A DNA stretch of 64,000 bases from JAWLDA01 sp041686855 (GTDB lineage Bacteria; Bacillota; Limnochordia; DTU080; RSA5): NCBI GenBank assembly GCA_041686855.1, contig JAWLDA010000015.1, forward strand, positions 1-64,000. The letters run 5' to 3'. Numbering within the stretch: the stretch's first letter is position 1; the number at the start of each line of letters is the position of its first letter. Shown here piece after piece: positions 8,357-17,318 of this stretch. Under the pieces are notes generated by a model that saw only the letters and a program-made list of their open reading frames with translations, made no database searches and was not told the origin of the DNA. The position numbers and the translations under genes were made by a program.

Positions 8357-9601
8357 GTGAGCCAGTCGAAAGCGTCGGCGAATGGGAAGGGCGAGCAGAT
8401 TAAAGTGGGTGTCGTGGGGGTCGGCAGAGGTCAGAGCTTTGCCCGCGGCGCGGCCGCAGCCGGGATGAAGTTGGTAGCGATCTGTGACGCGCATGCGAAG
8501 AATCTTGAGGAGGTGGCGCGTTCGTACGGTGTCGCTGCGTATCGCTCGTATGAGCAACTTCTTGAACACGGGGTTGACGCGGTGATTTTGGCCAACTATT
8601 TTCACCAGCATGCTCCACCGGCCATTCAGGCGCTTGAGCGGGGCATACACGTGATGAGTGAGACAACGAGCTGCGGAACCTTAGGGCAGGGCGTTGCACT
8701 CATTCGAGCGGTTGAGAAGAGCGGCTGTGTCTACATGTTGGCGGAGAATTATCCGTATAGCGCGCCGTGTCAGGAGATGACGCGTCTTTATACGACCGGC
8801 GAAGTGGGTGAGGTCCGCTACGCCGAGGGCGAGTACATTCACCCGATGACACCCGAGAGCAGTATGCGGCTGGCGCCGCACGTCGACCACTGGCGATATC
8901 ACGCTCCTGCCACGTACTACTGCACGCACGCCCTAGCCCCCTTGATGGTCATGACGCAGACGATGCCGACCCGTGTGAACGCCGTGGCGATCCCGATGCA
9001 CGCGGAAGAGTATCGCGGACTCAGTCGGCGGGACCGGGCCTCGATCATCCTTTGTCACATGGATAACGGCGCGCTCTTTCGTCTGGCTCAAGGTGGACTC
9101 GCAGGTCACAGCGTCTACTACCGGTTGCATGGTACACGGGGCATGATGGAGACCCCGCGAGGATTACCGGGTAAGGTACGGGTAGTTCACGAACCGTGGC
9201 ATCGCTCATCCGACCAGCCTTTAGAACGCATCTACCAGGCCGACTTTCCATCCCACGGAGACCTGGCCGCAAGGACGGGCCACGGCGGCGGCGACTTTTG
9301 GACCAACTTTCACTTTGCCCAAGCGATACGCCGAGGGGAGCAACCGTTCCTTGATGTCTATAGGGGTGTTGCGATGTCTGCCGTGGGGATCTTGGGTTGG
9401 AAATCCGCCCTTGAGATGGGCGCACCGCAAGAGATTCCTGACTTTCGAAACGAAGAGGTCCTTACCGCTTTCGAGGCCGACGACTGGTCTCCGTTCCCCG
9501 AAGATCGTCGACCAGGGCAACCGCTAAGCAGCATCGAAGGAGAGTTTGAGCCGACCGCTGAAGCGATTGCCCGAGCGAAAGAGGTGTGGGCCAAACGGTA
9601 G
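8357..9601 (+). CDS. Gfo/Idh/MocA-family oxidoreductase (second copy)
   Basis: 414 aa; same architecture as the divergent neighbour. Rossmann motif VGVVGVGRGQSFARG, strand-2 acid in LVAICDAHA, and C-terminal ARTGHGGGDFWTNFHFAQAI. At the EKP position it reads HVMSETTSCG, again without the lysine, a feature shared by both copies. GTG start at 8357 behind AGGAGG (8341-8346, spacing 10). It leads a three-gene set with an alpha/beta hydrolase (60 nt later) and a DUF1080 protein. Two divergent Gfo/Idh enzymes plus DUF1080 resemble the known bacterial sets that oxidise a glycoside at C3 and then break the glycosidic bond. Confidence 0.9.
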   Translation: MSQSKASANGKGEQIKVGVVGVGRGQSFARGAAAAGMKLVAICDAHAKNLEEVARSYGVAAYRSYEQLLEHGVDAVILANYFHQHAPPAIQALERGIHVMSETTSCGTLGQGVALIRAVEKSGCVYMLAENYPYSAPCQEMTRLYTTGEVGEVRYAEGEYIHPMTPESSMRLAPHVDHWRYHAPATYYCTHALAPLMVMTQTMPTRVNAVAIPMHAEEYRGLSRRDRASIILCHMDNGALFRLAQGGLAGHSVYYRLHGTRGMMETPRGLPGKVRVVHEPWHRSSDQPLERIYQADFPSHGDLAARTGHGGGDFWTNFHFAQAIRRGEQPFLDVYRGVAMSAVGILGWKSALEMGAPQEIPDFRNEEVLTAFEADDWSPFPEDRRPGQPLSSIEGEFEPTAEAIARAKEVWAKR

Positions 9602-9660
9602 CGGCCGCAAGGACCGAGTACTTTTGAGTTTGCCCCATTGGGGTAGGGGAGTGTGTCACC

Positions 9661-10839
9661 GTGATGCGAACGCCACATGAGATGCTTGAGATTGAACGAG
9701 AGCCGCTTAGCCTTTACGGCAGCCTCGAGTCCGCCATCCGGGAGTTGCGAGATCACCGTCCCTTGGACTTAAACGCCGAGGTATGGCGCCGCTACAACCC
9801 GGATGCTGAATTCACTGAATGGCGGGTAAGGGTTCGAAATCTATTGCTCCAGGAGTTTCACTACGACCCGGGCAAGCTCGACCTGCGCCCTGAAGTACAC
9901 TCCCGCGAAGAGCGAGAGGGTTACATCCTTGAGCGTATCTCGTTCAATACGACACCGTGGTTTCGCGTGAACGGCTACTTTCTGTTGCCGACGGATGTTC
10001 CGTTACCGGTTCCAGGCCTCGTCGTCTTCCACGCGTGGGGCGGACCGATGCTCTTTGGCAAGGAACGCATCGTCAACACGGGGCAGGATCATCCGGTGTT
10101 GGTTGAGCATCGTAAGACCTATTACAGCGGGAATTACCTGACCGAGGAGTTTGTGAAGCGCGGATACGCGGTGGTCGTCATCGACGCATACCACTTTGGG
10201 GAGAGGGCCCCACGAGGTATTGGCAATGTTCCGGCGGACATTGATCCTTTTACGGCCTCACCGGAAGTGTACAAGCAAGCCGAAAAGAGTGTGCGTGAGC
10301 AGCTCTACTACGGGGTGAGGCAGCTCAACTGGGCCGGCACCACGTGGATGGGCGTCAACTTTTGGGATGACTCCCGCTGCGTCGACTATTTGGTGAGCCG
10401 TCCCGAGGTGGACTCGGGGCGCATCGGGTGCACCGGCCTCTCCGGCGGTGGGTGGCGCACCAACATGCTGGCGGCGCTCGACGACCGGATTAAGGCGGCC
10501 GTTAGCGGCTGCTGGATGACGACGGGTGACTATCAACAGGTCTATAACGTCAACGGCGCCATCGGTACGTTTTGTCTGTTACCGGGAGTCTGGAACCGCA
10601 TCGACGTCCCTGATTTAACGATTATGTCGGCACCGTGTGCGAGTATGGTGATCAGCGGTAGCGAGGATCGACTCTTTTCGCAGGAAGGGCAGCAAGAGGC
10701 CGCTCGACAGATCCAGGCGGGGTATGAGTGGGCGGGTTGTCCCGAGCGGTTTAACCACAACAACCCCGCTAAAGCTCACTGCTACGATGCCGAATTACAG
10801 CAGGACGCGTTGCGTTGGTTTGATCAGCATTTGAAATAG
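9661..10839 (+). CDS. Alpha/beta hydrolase (acetyl-xylan-esterase or dienelactone-hydrolase-like)
   Basis: 392 aa with no signal peptide, so cytoplasmic. The nucleophile elbow reads GCTGLSGGGWRTN (Ser in GLSGG), the oxyanion region VVFHAWGGPMLFGKER, and the C-terminal histidine lies in KAHCYDAELQQDALRWF. An acid is likely in VISGSEDRLFS. This is the large-esterase arrangement common in carbohydrate loci of environmental Bacillota, where such enzymes remove acyl groups from sugars or open lactones. A sugar lactone made by the adjacent oxidoreductase is a possible substrate (inference). GTG 9661 with GGGGAG at spacing 9; ATG 9664 is equally possible. Confidence 0.83.
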   Translation: MMRTPHEMLEIEREPLSLYGSLESAIRELRDHRPLDLNAEVWRRYNPDAEFTEWRVRVRNLLLQEFHYDPGKLDLRPEVHSREEREGYILERISFNTTPWFRVNGYFLLPTDVPLPVPGLVVFHAWGGPMLFGKERIVNTGQDHPVLVEHRKTYYSGNYLTEEFVKRGYAVVVIDAYHFGERAPRGIGNVPADIDPFTASPEVYKQAEKSVREQLYYGVRQLNWAGTTWMGVNFWDDSRCVDYLVSRPEVDSGRIGCTGLSGGGWRTNMLAALDDRIKAAVSGCWMTTGDYQQVYNVNGAIGTFCLLPGVWNRIDVPDLTIMSAPCASMVISGSEDRLFSQEGQQEAARQIQAGYEWAGCPERFNHNNPAKAHCYDAELQQDALRWFDQHLK

Positions 10840-10857
10840 ACGGGGGTTTGACAACAG

Positions 10858-11484
10858 TTGGCAATCGAAAAGCGTGGAGCGGCGTCTACGGAAGGTCGAC
10901 GTCCCTTGTTTGACGGGGTGTCGCTCAAGGGGTGGCAGACGACGGGGAATCCCGAAGGCTGGATCGCCGAGGACGGCAAAATTGTGTGCCTGGCTCAAAA
11001 GGGCGGATACCTCTACACCGAGGAGCAGTTTGAGAATTTTGTGTTGGCCCTGGAGTTCAACATCGGCCCAGGCGCAAACAGCGGCGTCTTTCTTCGACTG
11101 ACCGACGTGACGGATCCGGTAAATACCGGCATCGAAGTGCAAATCCTTGACGACGCAAGCCACGAAGGGCGCATCAAACCAAGTCAGCGCTGTGGCGCCC
11201 TCTACGACATGGTGCCGCCCTCCGAGAGTGCGATGAAGTCATTGGGCGAGTGGAATCAACTGCAACTCACGTGTGACGGGCCGCGGATCGCCGTGGTGAT
11301 GAACGGTGTCGCGATCGCCGAGATGAACGTGGACGATTACAGTGTTCCTGGGCAAAACCCGGATGGCACTCCCAATAAGTACAAGTACGCTTGGAAGGAT
11401 CGGCCGCGACTCGGTCACATAGCGCTGCAGGACCACAATTCAAAAGTGTGGTTTCGTAACATCGAGATCGAGAGCCTCGGCTAG
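10858..11484 (+). CDS. DUF1080 (3-keto-disaccharide hydrolase domain) protein
   Basis: 208 aa made of a single DUF1080 domain, a concanavalin-like beta sandwich: LFDGVSLKGWQTTGNPEGW at the start, GANSGVFLRLTDVTDPVNTG in the middle, and IALQDHNSKVWFRNIEIESL at the end. All are family hallmarks. Members characterised recently cleave 3-keto glycosides. There is no signal peptide, in contrast to many Bacteroidota members, so the reaction would be intracellular. The start is TTG 10858 without a strong site. It ends the oxidoreductase-hydrolase operon, which supports a role in oxidative glycoside cleavage. Confidence 0.85.
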   Translation: MAIEKRGAASTEGRRPLFDGVSLKGWQTTGNPEGWIAEDGKIVCLAQKGGYLYTEEQFENFVLALEFNIGPGANSGVFLRLTDVTDPVNTGIEVQILDDASHEGRIKPSQRCGALYDMVPPSESAMKSLGEWNQLQLTCDGPRIAVVMNGVAIAEMNVDDYSVPGQNPDGTPNKYKYAWKDRPRLGHIALQDHNSKVWFRNIEIESLG

Positions 11485-11522
11485 AGCGCTGTTGTCATCG
11501 AAGGAGTAAGGAGAAGAGATGG

Positions 11523-11547
11523 CGGGACTGCGGAACGTGCAGTCCCG
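11523..11547. terminator. Hairpin between convergent genes
   Basis: A perfect 9-bp stem (CGGGACTGC at 11523-11531 with GCAGTCCCG at 11539-11547) and a 7-nt loop. No T-run follows on either strand, so it may act as a transcript-end stabiliser or weak bidirectional terminator between DUF1080 and the FAD oxidoreductase. Confidence 0.45.
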
Positions 11548-11627
11548 TCGCATCCATTGACAGCGTTGGGGCGCCACACGTTTCCAACAATGTCTGGTGT
11601 GCCGTCACCGTCGCTATCATGCTCCTG

Positions 11628-13187
11628 CTACGCGGTCCACTCGAGGATCTGTCCGTCGGCGAGCAACCGATCTCGTAGAGGTGCGTAGGGTACCGATTGC
11701 ACCTCTGTGTCGCGCTCGATGGCCAGCGCTGCGGCGGTAGCGGCGGATTGCCCCAACACCATAAAGACAGGCTCCATACGGATTGAGCCGTATGCAATAT
11801 GGGAGCTGGCCAAGCAGACCGGCACGATGAGGTTGGTGCATTCCTCGCCGCGCGGCACGATTGAGCGATACGAGATGCCGTAAGGCGCTGTCGGTCGGAT
11901 CTCGACGTTTCCCTCGTTGACCGCTCGTCCGTCGATAACCAGGCGTCGGCAATTATGAGAGTCCATCGTGTAGGCGGCGAGGCCAACCGGATCTTCGGCT
12001 TTGATGTACCCGCGGCAATGATTCTCCGTCATCACGACGTCGTTGACCATCCGGCGCCCTTCACGGATGTAGAGCTGGTGCGGCCACCCTCCAGTGTTGG
12101 GGAACTCGTCCTTGGTGAGCCCCCACTCCTGCACCTCCTGCCGGACCGCGGCTGGTACTCGGTCGTCGTTGCACAAGAAGTACAACATGCCGAGATTGTT
12201 GGTGAAGTGCAGTTGAAAGAGCTCCTCTCTGCGCTGGTAATCCGCCTCGGGCCATTCGTGATTCATCCCGATCATATCCGTGGAGACGGCGCCTTTGTTG
12301 TTGAGGTCCGTCTTTCCCCTGGGCATCATCTTGTGTAGCAACATCGCATCCCAGACACCGGCGTTGAGGTAACGGGCCATCAACGTAAACATCTCAGGAT
12401 CGTACCCCGGAGGTTGCGGGAACGGGACGCGGTTCTCGGGATCCTTAGTGAGGCAGATGCGGAAGTTGTAAGCCTGGACGCTCGCGTCGCCTTGGCCTTG
12501 GTAGCCGGGCTGGGCGTCTTGAATCCCCCAGAGGAGACCGGAGTCGGGTTTTCCGGGGACGACGTACGGATCAACCCACGCGTAAAACATGTGGTGAGGG
12601 CTCCCGAAGTGGATCCCATTGATAGTCTCTTTATAGACGGTGTTCGATTCACGCCCGACGTGATAGGAGACCCCGGCTTGGGCCATGAGGTCGCCTTCGT
12701 ACGTCGCGTCGATGAACACCTTTGCCCGGTAGATCGTGTTGTCTTCCATAGCAATCTCGACGATTCGGCCGCCCGAAGTCTCGACGCGGGCGAGGTGCTG
12801 GCGAAAGTGGACCGGGATGTTGTTCTCACTCACCCAGTCGTTGTAGATCGTCTCAGCGGCGTGTGGTTCAAACGTCCATACCGAATCGTCAGCGTCACGG
12901 TTGGGGTGGTCCGGGTAGACGCGACCGAGGGTGCGGTAGAACGAGCGGGAGATCCCTCCTATGGCTGCTTTGTTCCCAATGTCGGTCGCTCCGAGGCCAC
13001 TCGCGCTCATGCCGCCCAGATGCTCGCTAAACTCGGCGATTACGACGCTGAGTCCCATCCGCTTCGCCTGGACAGCGGCCGCGACACCTCCCGACGTACC
13101 CCCGTAGATGCAGAGGTCGGTCTCAATCACTTGAGGGCTGCTTTGGGCTTCAGTAGGTATGTAATACCGCAACTTTTCAAAAGACAT
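11628..13187 (-). CDS. FAD-dependent oxidoreductase (FAD_oxidored family)
   Basis: 519 aa. Dinucleotide-binding motif near the N-terminus: ETDLCIYGGTSGGVAAAVQA, then an acid after VVIAEFSEHLGGM. The conserved DATYEGDLMAQAGVSY motif and the C-terminal GQSAATAAALAIE are typical of the PF12831 family, often found in carbohydrate loci and annotated as FAD-dependent oxidoreductase of unknown substrate. GGAGG abuts the first ATG (13193), so the second ATG at 13187, 6 nt from the site, is the better start. It lies 21 nt downstream of a gene fragment on the same strand. Cytoplasmic; substrate unknown, probably a sugar acid or inositol-like compound. Confidence 0.85.
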   Translation of the reverse strand: MSFEKLRYYIPTEAQSSPQVIETDLCIYGGTSGGVAAAVQAKRMGLSVVIAEFSEHLGGMSASGLGATDIGNKAAIGGISRSFYRTLGRVYPDHPNRDADDSVWTFEPHAAETIYNDWVSENNIPVHFRQHLARVETSGGRIVEIAMEDNTIYRAKVFIDATYEGDLMAQAGVSYHVGRESNTVYKETINGIHFGSPHHMFYAWVDPYVVPGKPDSGLLWGIQDAQPGYQGQGDASVQAYNFRICLTKDPENRVPFPQPPGYDPEMFTLMARYLNAGVWDAMLLHKMMPRGKTDLNNKGAVSTDMIGMNHEWPEADYQRREELFQLHFTNNLGMLYFLCNDDRVPAAVRQEVQEWGLTKDEFPNTGGWPHQLYIREGRRMVNDVVMTENHCRGYIKAEDPVGLAAYTMDSHNCRRLVIDGRAVNEGNVEIRPTAPYGISYRSIVPRGEECTNLIVPVCLASSHIAYGSIRMEPVFMVLGQSAATAAALAIERDTEVQSVPYAPLRDRLLADGQILEWTA

Positions 13188-13208
13188 CTCCATCCTCCGT
13201 TCGTCTGA

Positions 13209-13448
13209 TTAGTCAAGGTAAAGCATATCGGGCATCCACACCACGATGGGGTCCTCGTCCGCAATGCTGAATGTGAAGATTTGCTCGGGCACTTGCACAG
13301 GGACGAACGCCGATCCCACATAGCGGTTGCCGGCGGTGTACTCAACGATGTTGTACACGTATGCCGCGTTATAACGAACGGCGTACTCGCCGTTGGGCAA
13401 CCGGAGGTGAAAGAGCCCGGAGGTCTCCATGGACTCGTCTCGCTGCAC
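13209..13448 (-). pseudogene. C-terminal fragment or small protein, beta-rich
   Basis: 79 codons from a GTG at 13448 (GGGGAG just upstream), ending VVWMPDMLYLD. The frame stays open upstream to about 13595 and reads sensibly back to about 13500 (HANINLEGTTARGEKVQ), so the native protein probably began further upstream and has lost its N-terminus. The pattern SGLFHLRLPNGEYAVRYNA resembles a carboxypeptidase-regulatory-like or fibronectin-like beta domain. The lost upstream part would run into a plus-strand fragment that begins at the same point, which suggests a rearrangement near 13500. It could also be a genuine short protein starting at 13448 or 13430. Confidence 0.5.
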
Positions 13449-13497
13449 CTTCTCCCCACGCGCCGTTGTACCTTCTAGGTTGATGTTCGCATGGTAG

Positions 13498-14512
13498 CCC
13501 GGCCCCGCCGACGGAAGTGCACGTCTGCTCGTCAGGGCCCAACCTATTGACCCGGAGAGTGGGGAGCCTCTAGGTCCCGTTCGTTGGGAGGCGACCTACC
13601 TGCTTGCAGCTGGGGACGTGACGTTGGAGTCGGGAAGCGCCATTCCGGAATCGTATAAGGACCTGGTCGAGCCCCTTTGGCTCTCGGATTGGAGTGTCAC
13701 GGAGTACGAAGAGCTACCCAAGGGTCCGCTGCAGCCGGGTGCGGAGTGGCTCGGCAAAGCAGACCCCGAGCTAGATCACTTTCCCGTCGAAGATCTAACG
13801 AATCCATTGACGGGCAGGTTTGTCCGCTGGTTAGACCTCCCTAACTCCGACAACCGAGCAGCGCAAATCACCGAGCATTTCTCTGCGACTACCTCATCGC
13901 GCCAAGAGATGTTCGACGGTGTATCCGCGGACCAGACGGTTGAGTTGGAAGCGGCGGCGGATCACTGGCTGGTGCAGGGAGACTTCCCGCATGGCGCTGA
14001 GAAGTCTGTGTTGGTAAGCTCGGTGACCACGGTGGGGCCGGAGACTGGGGCGCCGGAGGGATTTGCCGGTGAGCTTCAGCTTAACTTTCACATGGAGCAA
14101 GTGATCGAGGCCGACCCGAGACCTAGGGACCCATTGGCTTGAGTTTGGCGAGGAGAACGAGATTTGGACGGGCGACTCCGCCACAGGCGTGTTGGGCCCA
14201 TGGAGCGAGGTGTACGACGACGGCACGTACATGCGTGAATTCATTTACCGTGGAAACGCCGGTGAGACGGTCAACTTCCAGCTGGAGTCCGCCGACTTCG
14301 ACGCTTATCTCCTCCTCTTCAGTGAGGCGAATGAGATCTTGGTACAGGATGACGACTCACGCGGCGGGACAGACTCCTTGATAAGTTTCGAGCTGCCGTA
14401 TTCGGGCGTCTACTACCTCGTGGTGAATACGGTCTTCGCGGCTCAGGAAGGCCGCTACACGTTAACGGTCGAGCCAACGGGTACGAATCCTGACGATGGA
14501 GAGGGCCCGTAA
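13498..14512 (+). pseudogene. Broken secreted protein with a C-terminal PPC domain
   Basis: Two open frames read as one protein with a frameshift. Frame one is open from 13498 (after a TAG) to a TGA at 14142 and has no sensible start codon; its content (LLVRAQPIDPESGEPLGPV, then LTNPLTGRFVRWLDLP) looks like protein. Frame two is open from 14105 to 14512 and carries a pre-peptidase C-terminal (PPC) beta domain: YRGNAGETVNFQLESADFDA, LLLFSEANEILVQDDDSRGG, YSGVYYLVVNTVF. The family occurs at the end of secreted enzymes. One indel between 14105 and 14138 would join them. N-terminus and signal peptide are missing. Confidence 0.62.
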
Positions 14513-14552
14513 CACCATAGCTGTTTTGATCGCTTATAACTCGCCAGAGTCT

Positions 14553-14619
14553 CCACTTGGCGAAGCCGCCATACTGCCCGTAGACTACGAGCAGAAAAGG
14601 CTCAAAGCTCGCCAAGTGG
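14553..14619. repeat. Inverted repeat, 11-bp arms
   Basis: CCACTTGGCGA at 14553-14563 is the exact reverse complement of TCGCCAAGTGG at 14609-14619, with 45 nt between. It lies between the broken PPC gene and the zinc-type dehydrogenase, which converge here. It could be a long hairpin at the ends of both transcripts or a trace of an excised element. Confidence 0.45.
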
Positions 14620-14680
14620 GTCGAAGCGCGCATTACTAGCCTTGTCAGCAAGAGTGGCCCTTCCGGCCCACTCGAGTTTA

Positions 14681-15673
14681 TTAATCGGTCTTCCAGATTA
14701 GTAGCGCTCCCAGTGAAAGAGCTGGGCGTTCTTGCAAAGCTGCATAAGCTTCGGGTGCTCGAATCCCCTCCATTCTCAGGTTGATCAAATTGTCGACGCG
14801 TAGTTTGCCCTCATTCAGCAACCTGAGAATGTACGTGCGATTTCTTTCTTTCGTCCACTTGTGGTACGCGGTCTCGACTTCTGGAGTTTGCGGTTGGTGT
14901 ATTCCGACGATCGTGAGTTCCTTACGTTGGAACGTCGGAAATGAGTCGATCACGACGGGCTCGCGCAGGCTGGTCACTGCGATAAGTCGCCCCTTTTGAC
15001 CTGCCAGGCGAATAGCGGTTGGTATTCCGGCTGCGTTGGCCGTACAATCGAACACCACGGAGGGTCCATTGGGCAGTAGGCGCTCCAGCGCAGTGTCGAT
15101 CTCTTCACTCGTCGGGTTCAGGGTGAAGTCGGCACCGTTTTGTATTGAAATGTCAAGTCGGGTTTGGTGATAATCCGCAACGGCGATTGGGCCTGCACCG
15201 GATAGGCGAGCAAACTGTAAGACCAACTGGCCTACAATCCCCTGTCCGAGAATGAGTACAGGCTCATCCAGTGCTAAATTTGCTGCGCGCACCCCGTGCA
15301 GAGCCACGCTGCCCAACACGGTAAAGGTGGCCTGCTCATCGCTGACACCGTCGGGTATTCGTTGAACGAGATGGGGATTGTAGCGAACCAACACGCGCTC
15401 CGCGTGGCCACCTTGCGATACCACCCGGTCGCCTATCGAAATTCCCTCAATATGGGTGTCGCCCATTTCCACAACGATACCGACGTTTGAGTAGCCCGGT
15501 GTTGCTTTGCGTCCGAGACGTAGATTCATTATCTCAGTGCCGGCACTAATGAGCGAACATCGTGTTTCTACAAGAATTTGGCCTGGTTGAGGCGAGCTTA
15601 TTGGAGCGCTCTCAACGCAAACTTTTCCTTGGTCAAAGGCGACGCGATACGTATATTGTGTCATCGTGCTCAC
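14681..15673 (-). CDS. Zinc-binding-dehydrogenase-type (MDR) oxidoreductase
   Basis: 330 aa medium-chain dehydrogenase/reductase. The GroES-like half carries VETRCSLISAGTEIMNLRLG, where the usual catalytic-zinc cysteine site is replaced by the SAGTE motif of the bchC-like and threonine-dehydrogenase-like group. The structural-zinc cysteine cluster is absent. The Rossmann motif is VLILGQGIVGQLVLQFA. GTG 15673 overlaps the upstream stop by 4 nt (GTGA); ATG 15664 behind GGAAGAAAGG is an equally good start. Translational coupling with the solute-binding gene suggests that it oxidises the imported sugar or polyol. Confidence 0.85.
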   Translation of the reverse strand: MSTMTQYTYRVAFDQGKVCVESAPISSPQPGQILVETRCSLISAGTEIMNLRLGRKATPGYSNVGIVVEMGDTHIEGISIGDRVVSQGGHAERVLVRYNPHLVQRIPDGVSDEQATFTVLGSVALHGVRAANLALDEPVLILGQGIVGQLVLQFARLSGAGPIAVADYHQTRLDISIQNGADFTLNPTSEEIDTALERLLPNGPSVVFDCTANAAGIPTAIRLAGQKGRLIAVTSLREPVVIDSFPTFQRKELTIVGIHQPQTPEVETAYHKWTKERNRTYILRLLNEGKLRVDNLINLRMEGIRAPEAYAALQERPALSLGALLIWKTD

Positions 15674-16968
15674 CTTTCTTCCCTCAAGTTGTCGGCAATA
15701 AACTGGTCAATCCGTCGCTTGATTTCCTGGACAGCTTCCGAGATCGGTTTCTCCTTTGATAAAGCGGCGTTGAACTCCGAAAAAATAATCCGCTGTGCTT
15801 CCGGACCACCCGCCAAAGGTGCCGGATAGAGGTGAACGTTTGTCACAGTGGCGTCAAAATAGAGATCGAGATTTAATCCCGCGTTCGCGCCCCGGAATTC
15901 GGGAGATCGGAGCACAGTCACCCGAACTGGTGCTACCAAATGACCTTGTCTCACTTTCTCCATTTGGCTCTCAGCACTAGTAAGGTATTTTGCAAGGATG
16001 TATCCCAATCGTTTGTGTTTGGAGTGGGCCGAGACAACAACTGGATTGACGATGGCCAAATTGTGGAACCCTTCCGGCCCGGCGGGATGAGGCGCAATGT
16101 TCCACGCAAAGTCGAACAGATCCGTGTGATAGGCACGAAAGAACGGCTGCCCGTTCATGTTCCACATACCAAGGTTTCCGGACTCAAAGGATACACCTTG
16201 GCCTACAGGGGGTGAAGCGTTGCGTTCGATAAGATCCAGTGCAAACTGTAAGGACGCTTCGGCAGCCGGCACGTTTGGGAGGGCACGTCTGCGATCCTCT
16301 GAGTACATGGATCCCCCCGCAGCGTGTAAGAGCCTATAAATGTTGGCGCCGGATAACGTCGCAGACCCATACACTTCCGGAGTACCGTCTCCGTCCGCGT
16401 CCACGCTCAGCCTTCGTGCCACATCGAGATAGGTCTCCCAATTCCAAGAGGATTCACCTTCTCGGTATAGTTCGTCGGGTGTCTGCAAACCGGCTTGGGA
16501 GAATCGGTCAACGTTGTACGTAAGCATCATAGGGCCTTCATGCTCGGGTAGACCGATGATTCGTCCATCATGTAGCACTGTATTCCGATAGAGATAATCG
16601 TCCCAGTCTAAACCAGGATCCGACTCGATATACGCGTTCAACGGCTCGAGCAGTCCCGCGTTGTTCAGGCCGGGCCACCAAGCGCTCGATACAAGAATGA
16701 CATCCGGCATGTTGCCTGCGGCGGCTTCAACATAGAGCTTTTCGTGATGCTCCGTGAACGCTCGTACTAAGATTTCAATTTCGACGTCCGGATAATCTCT
16801 CTGGAAGAGATCGATGGCTATCATTTTGCTCTCGACTGTCTCAGGATTTCCCCAGAGGGCGAAGGTGATTTTTGTCTCTGCTGCGAGGGTGGTGCTAAAG
16901 AAAAGAAACCACGAAAGAATCAGCACGCCGAACGTTGACACCGAACCACCTATTTGCTGTAAAGCCAT
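15670..16968 (-). CDS. ABC transporter solute-binding protein (sugar type)
   Basis: 432 aa. Signal peptide (FGVLILSWFLFFSTTLAAE), then the family-1 solute-binding fold beginning TKITFALWGNPETVESK, with MPDVILVSSAWWPGL and DADGDGTPEVYGSA, typical of sugar-binding members. ATG 16968, preceded by in-frame TTG and by GGGGTGAG. It shares an operon with the dehydrogenase downstream and has no permease genes nearby, like the binding protein at 5449. The upstream 16972-17060 region is noticeably AT-rich and probably holds its promoter. Confidence 0.9.
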   Translation of the reverse strand: MALQQIGGSVSTFGVLILSWFLFFSTTLAAETKITFALWGNPETVESKMIAIDLFQRDYPDVEIEILVRAFTEHHEKLYVEAAAGNMPDVILVSSAWWPGLNNAGLLEPLNAYIESDPGLDWDDYLYRNTVLHDGRIIGLPEHEGPMMLTYNVDRFSQAGLQTPDELYREGESSWNWETYLDVARRLSVDADGDGTPEVYGSATLSGANIYRLLHAAGGSMYSEDRRRALPNVPAAEASLQFALDLIERNASPPVGQGVSFESGNLGMWNMNGQPFFRAYHTDLFDFAWNIAPHPAGPEGFHNLAIVNPVVVSAHSKHKRLGYILAKYLTSAESQMEKVRQGHLVAPVRVTVLRSPEFRGANAGLNLDLYFDATVTNVHLYPAPLAGGPEAQRIIFSEFNAALSKEKPISEAVQEIKRRIDQFIADNLREER

Positions 16969-16971
16969 CAA

Positions 16972-17318
16972 CTCACCCCATCAACAAATGTGTTATTAGA
17001 ACCGAAAATTCAGTTATTTATGCTGGCTTCCTCCATAATTTTTGCTGGTCTTTGTGACGAAGCGGATCGATCGAGGCAGGAAACATCCCACGGTTAGGTG
17101 GCGGGCAGAGGGTGGATCTACGTAGATAAAACTCAACCACGTGCATGTCTACGATATTGATGGAACGATCACCAAATCGACCGGAAGGCCCGTCCTGGGA
17201 ACCAAGCGGCCATCCGATGGCGGGCGCGACTTTGGGAATCACCCTCCAACGTAGTAGAGAGGTCGAGGGGATGATGTTGGTGGGTGAGCGCCAATGTCAA
17301 TCAGTTCTTCGTTTCGGT
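16972..17318. other. Gap with a possible gene remnant
   Basis: No intact gene seen. The stretch 17126-17251 on the plus strand, from after a TAG to a double TAG, encodes HVHVYDIDGTITKSTGRPVL and then RPSDGGRDFGNHPPT, which looks like a protein fragment without start or context. A 74-codon minus frame (17018-17242) looks like a shadow. The left end (16985-17050) is AT-rich and probably promoter for the minus-strand solute-binding gene. Confidence 0.4.

Noticed and set aside
14140..14142. TGA in the PPC-domain gene as another selenocysteine codon
   Set aside because: Translation beyond it in the same frame is not protein-like; sense continues in another frame, so this is a frameshift.
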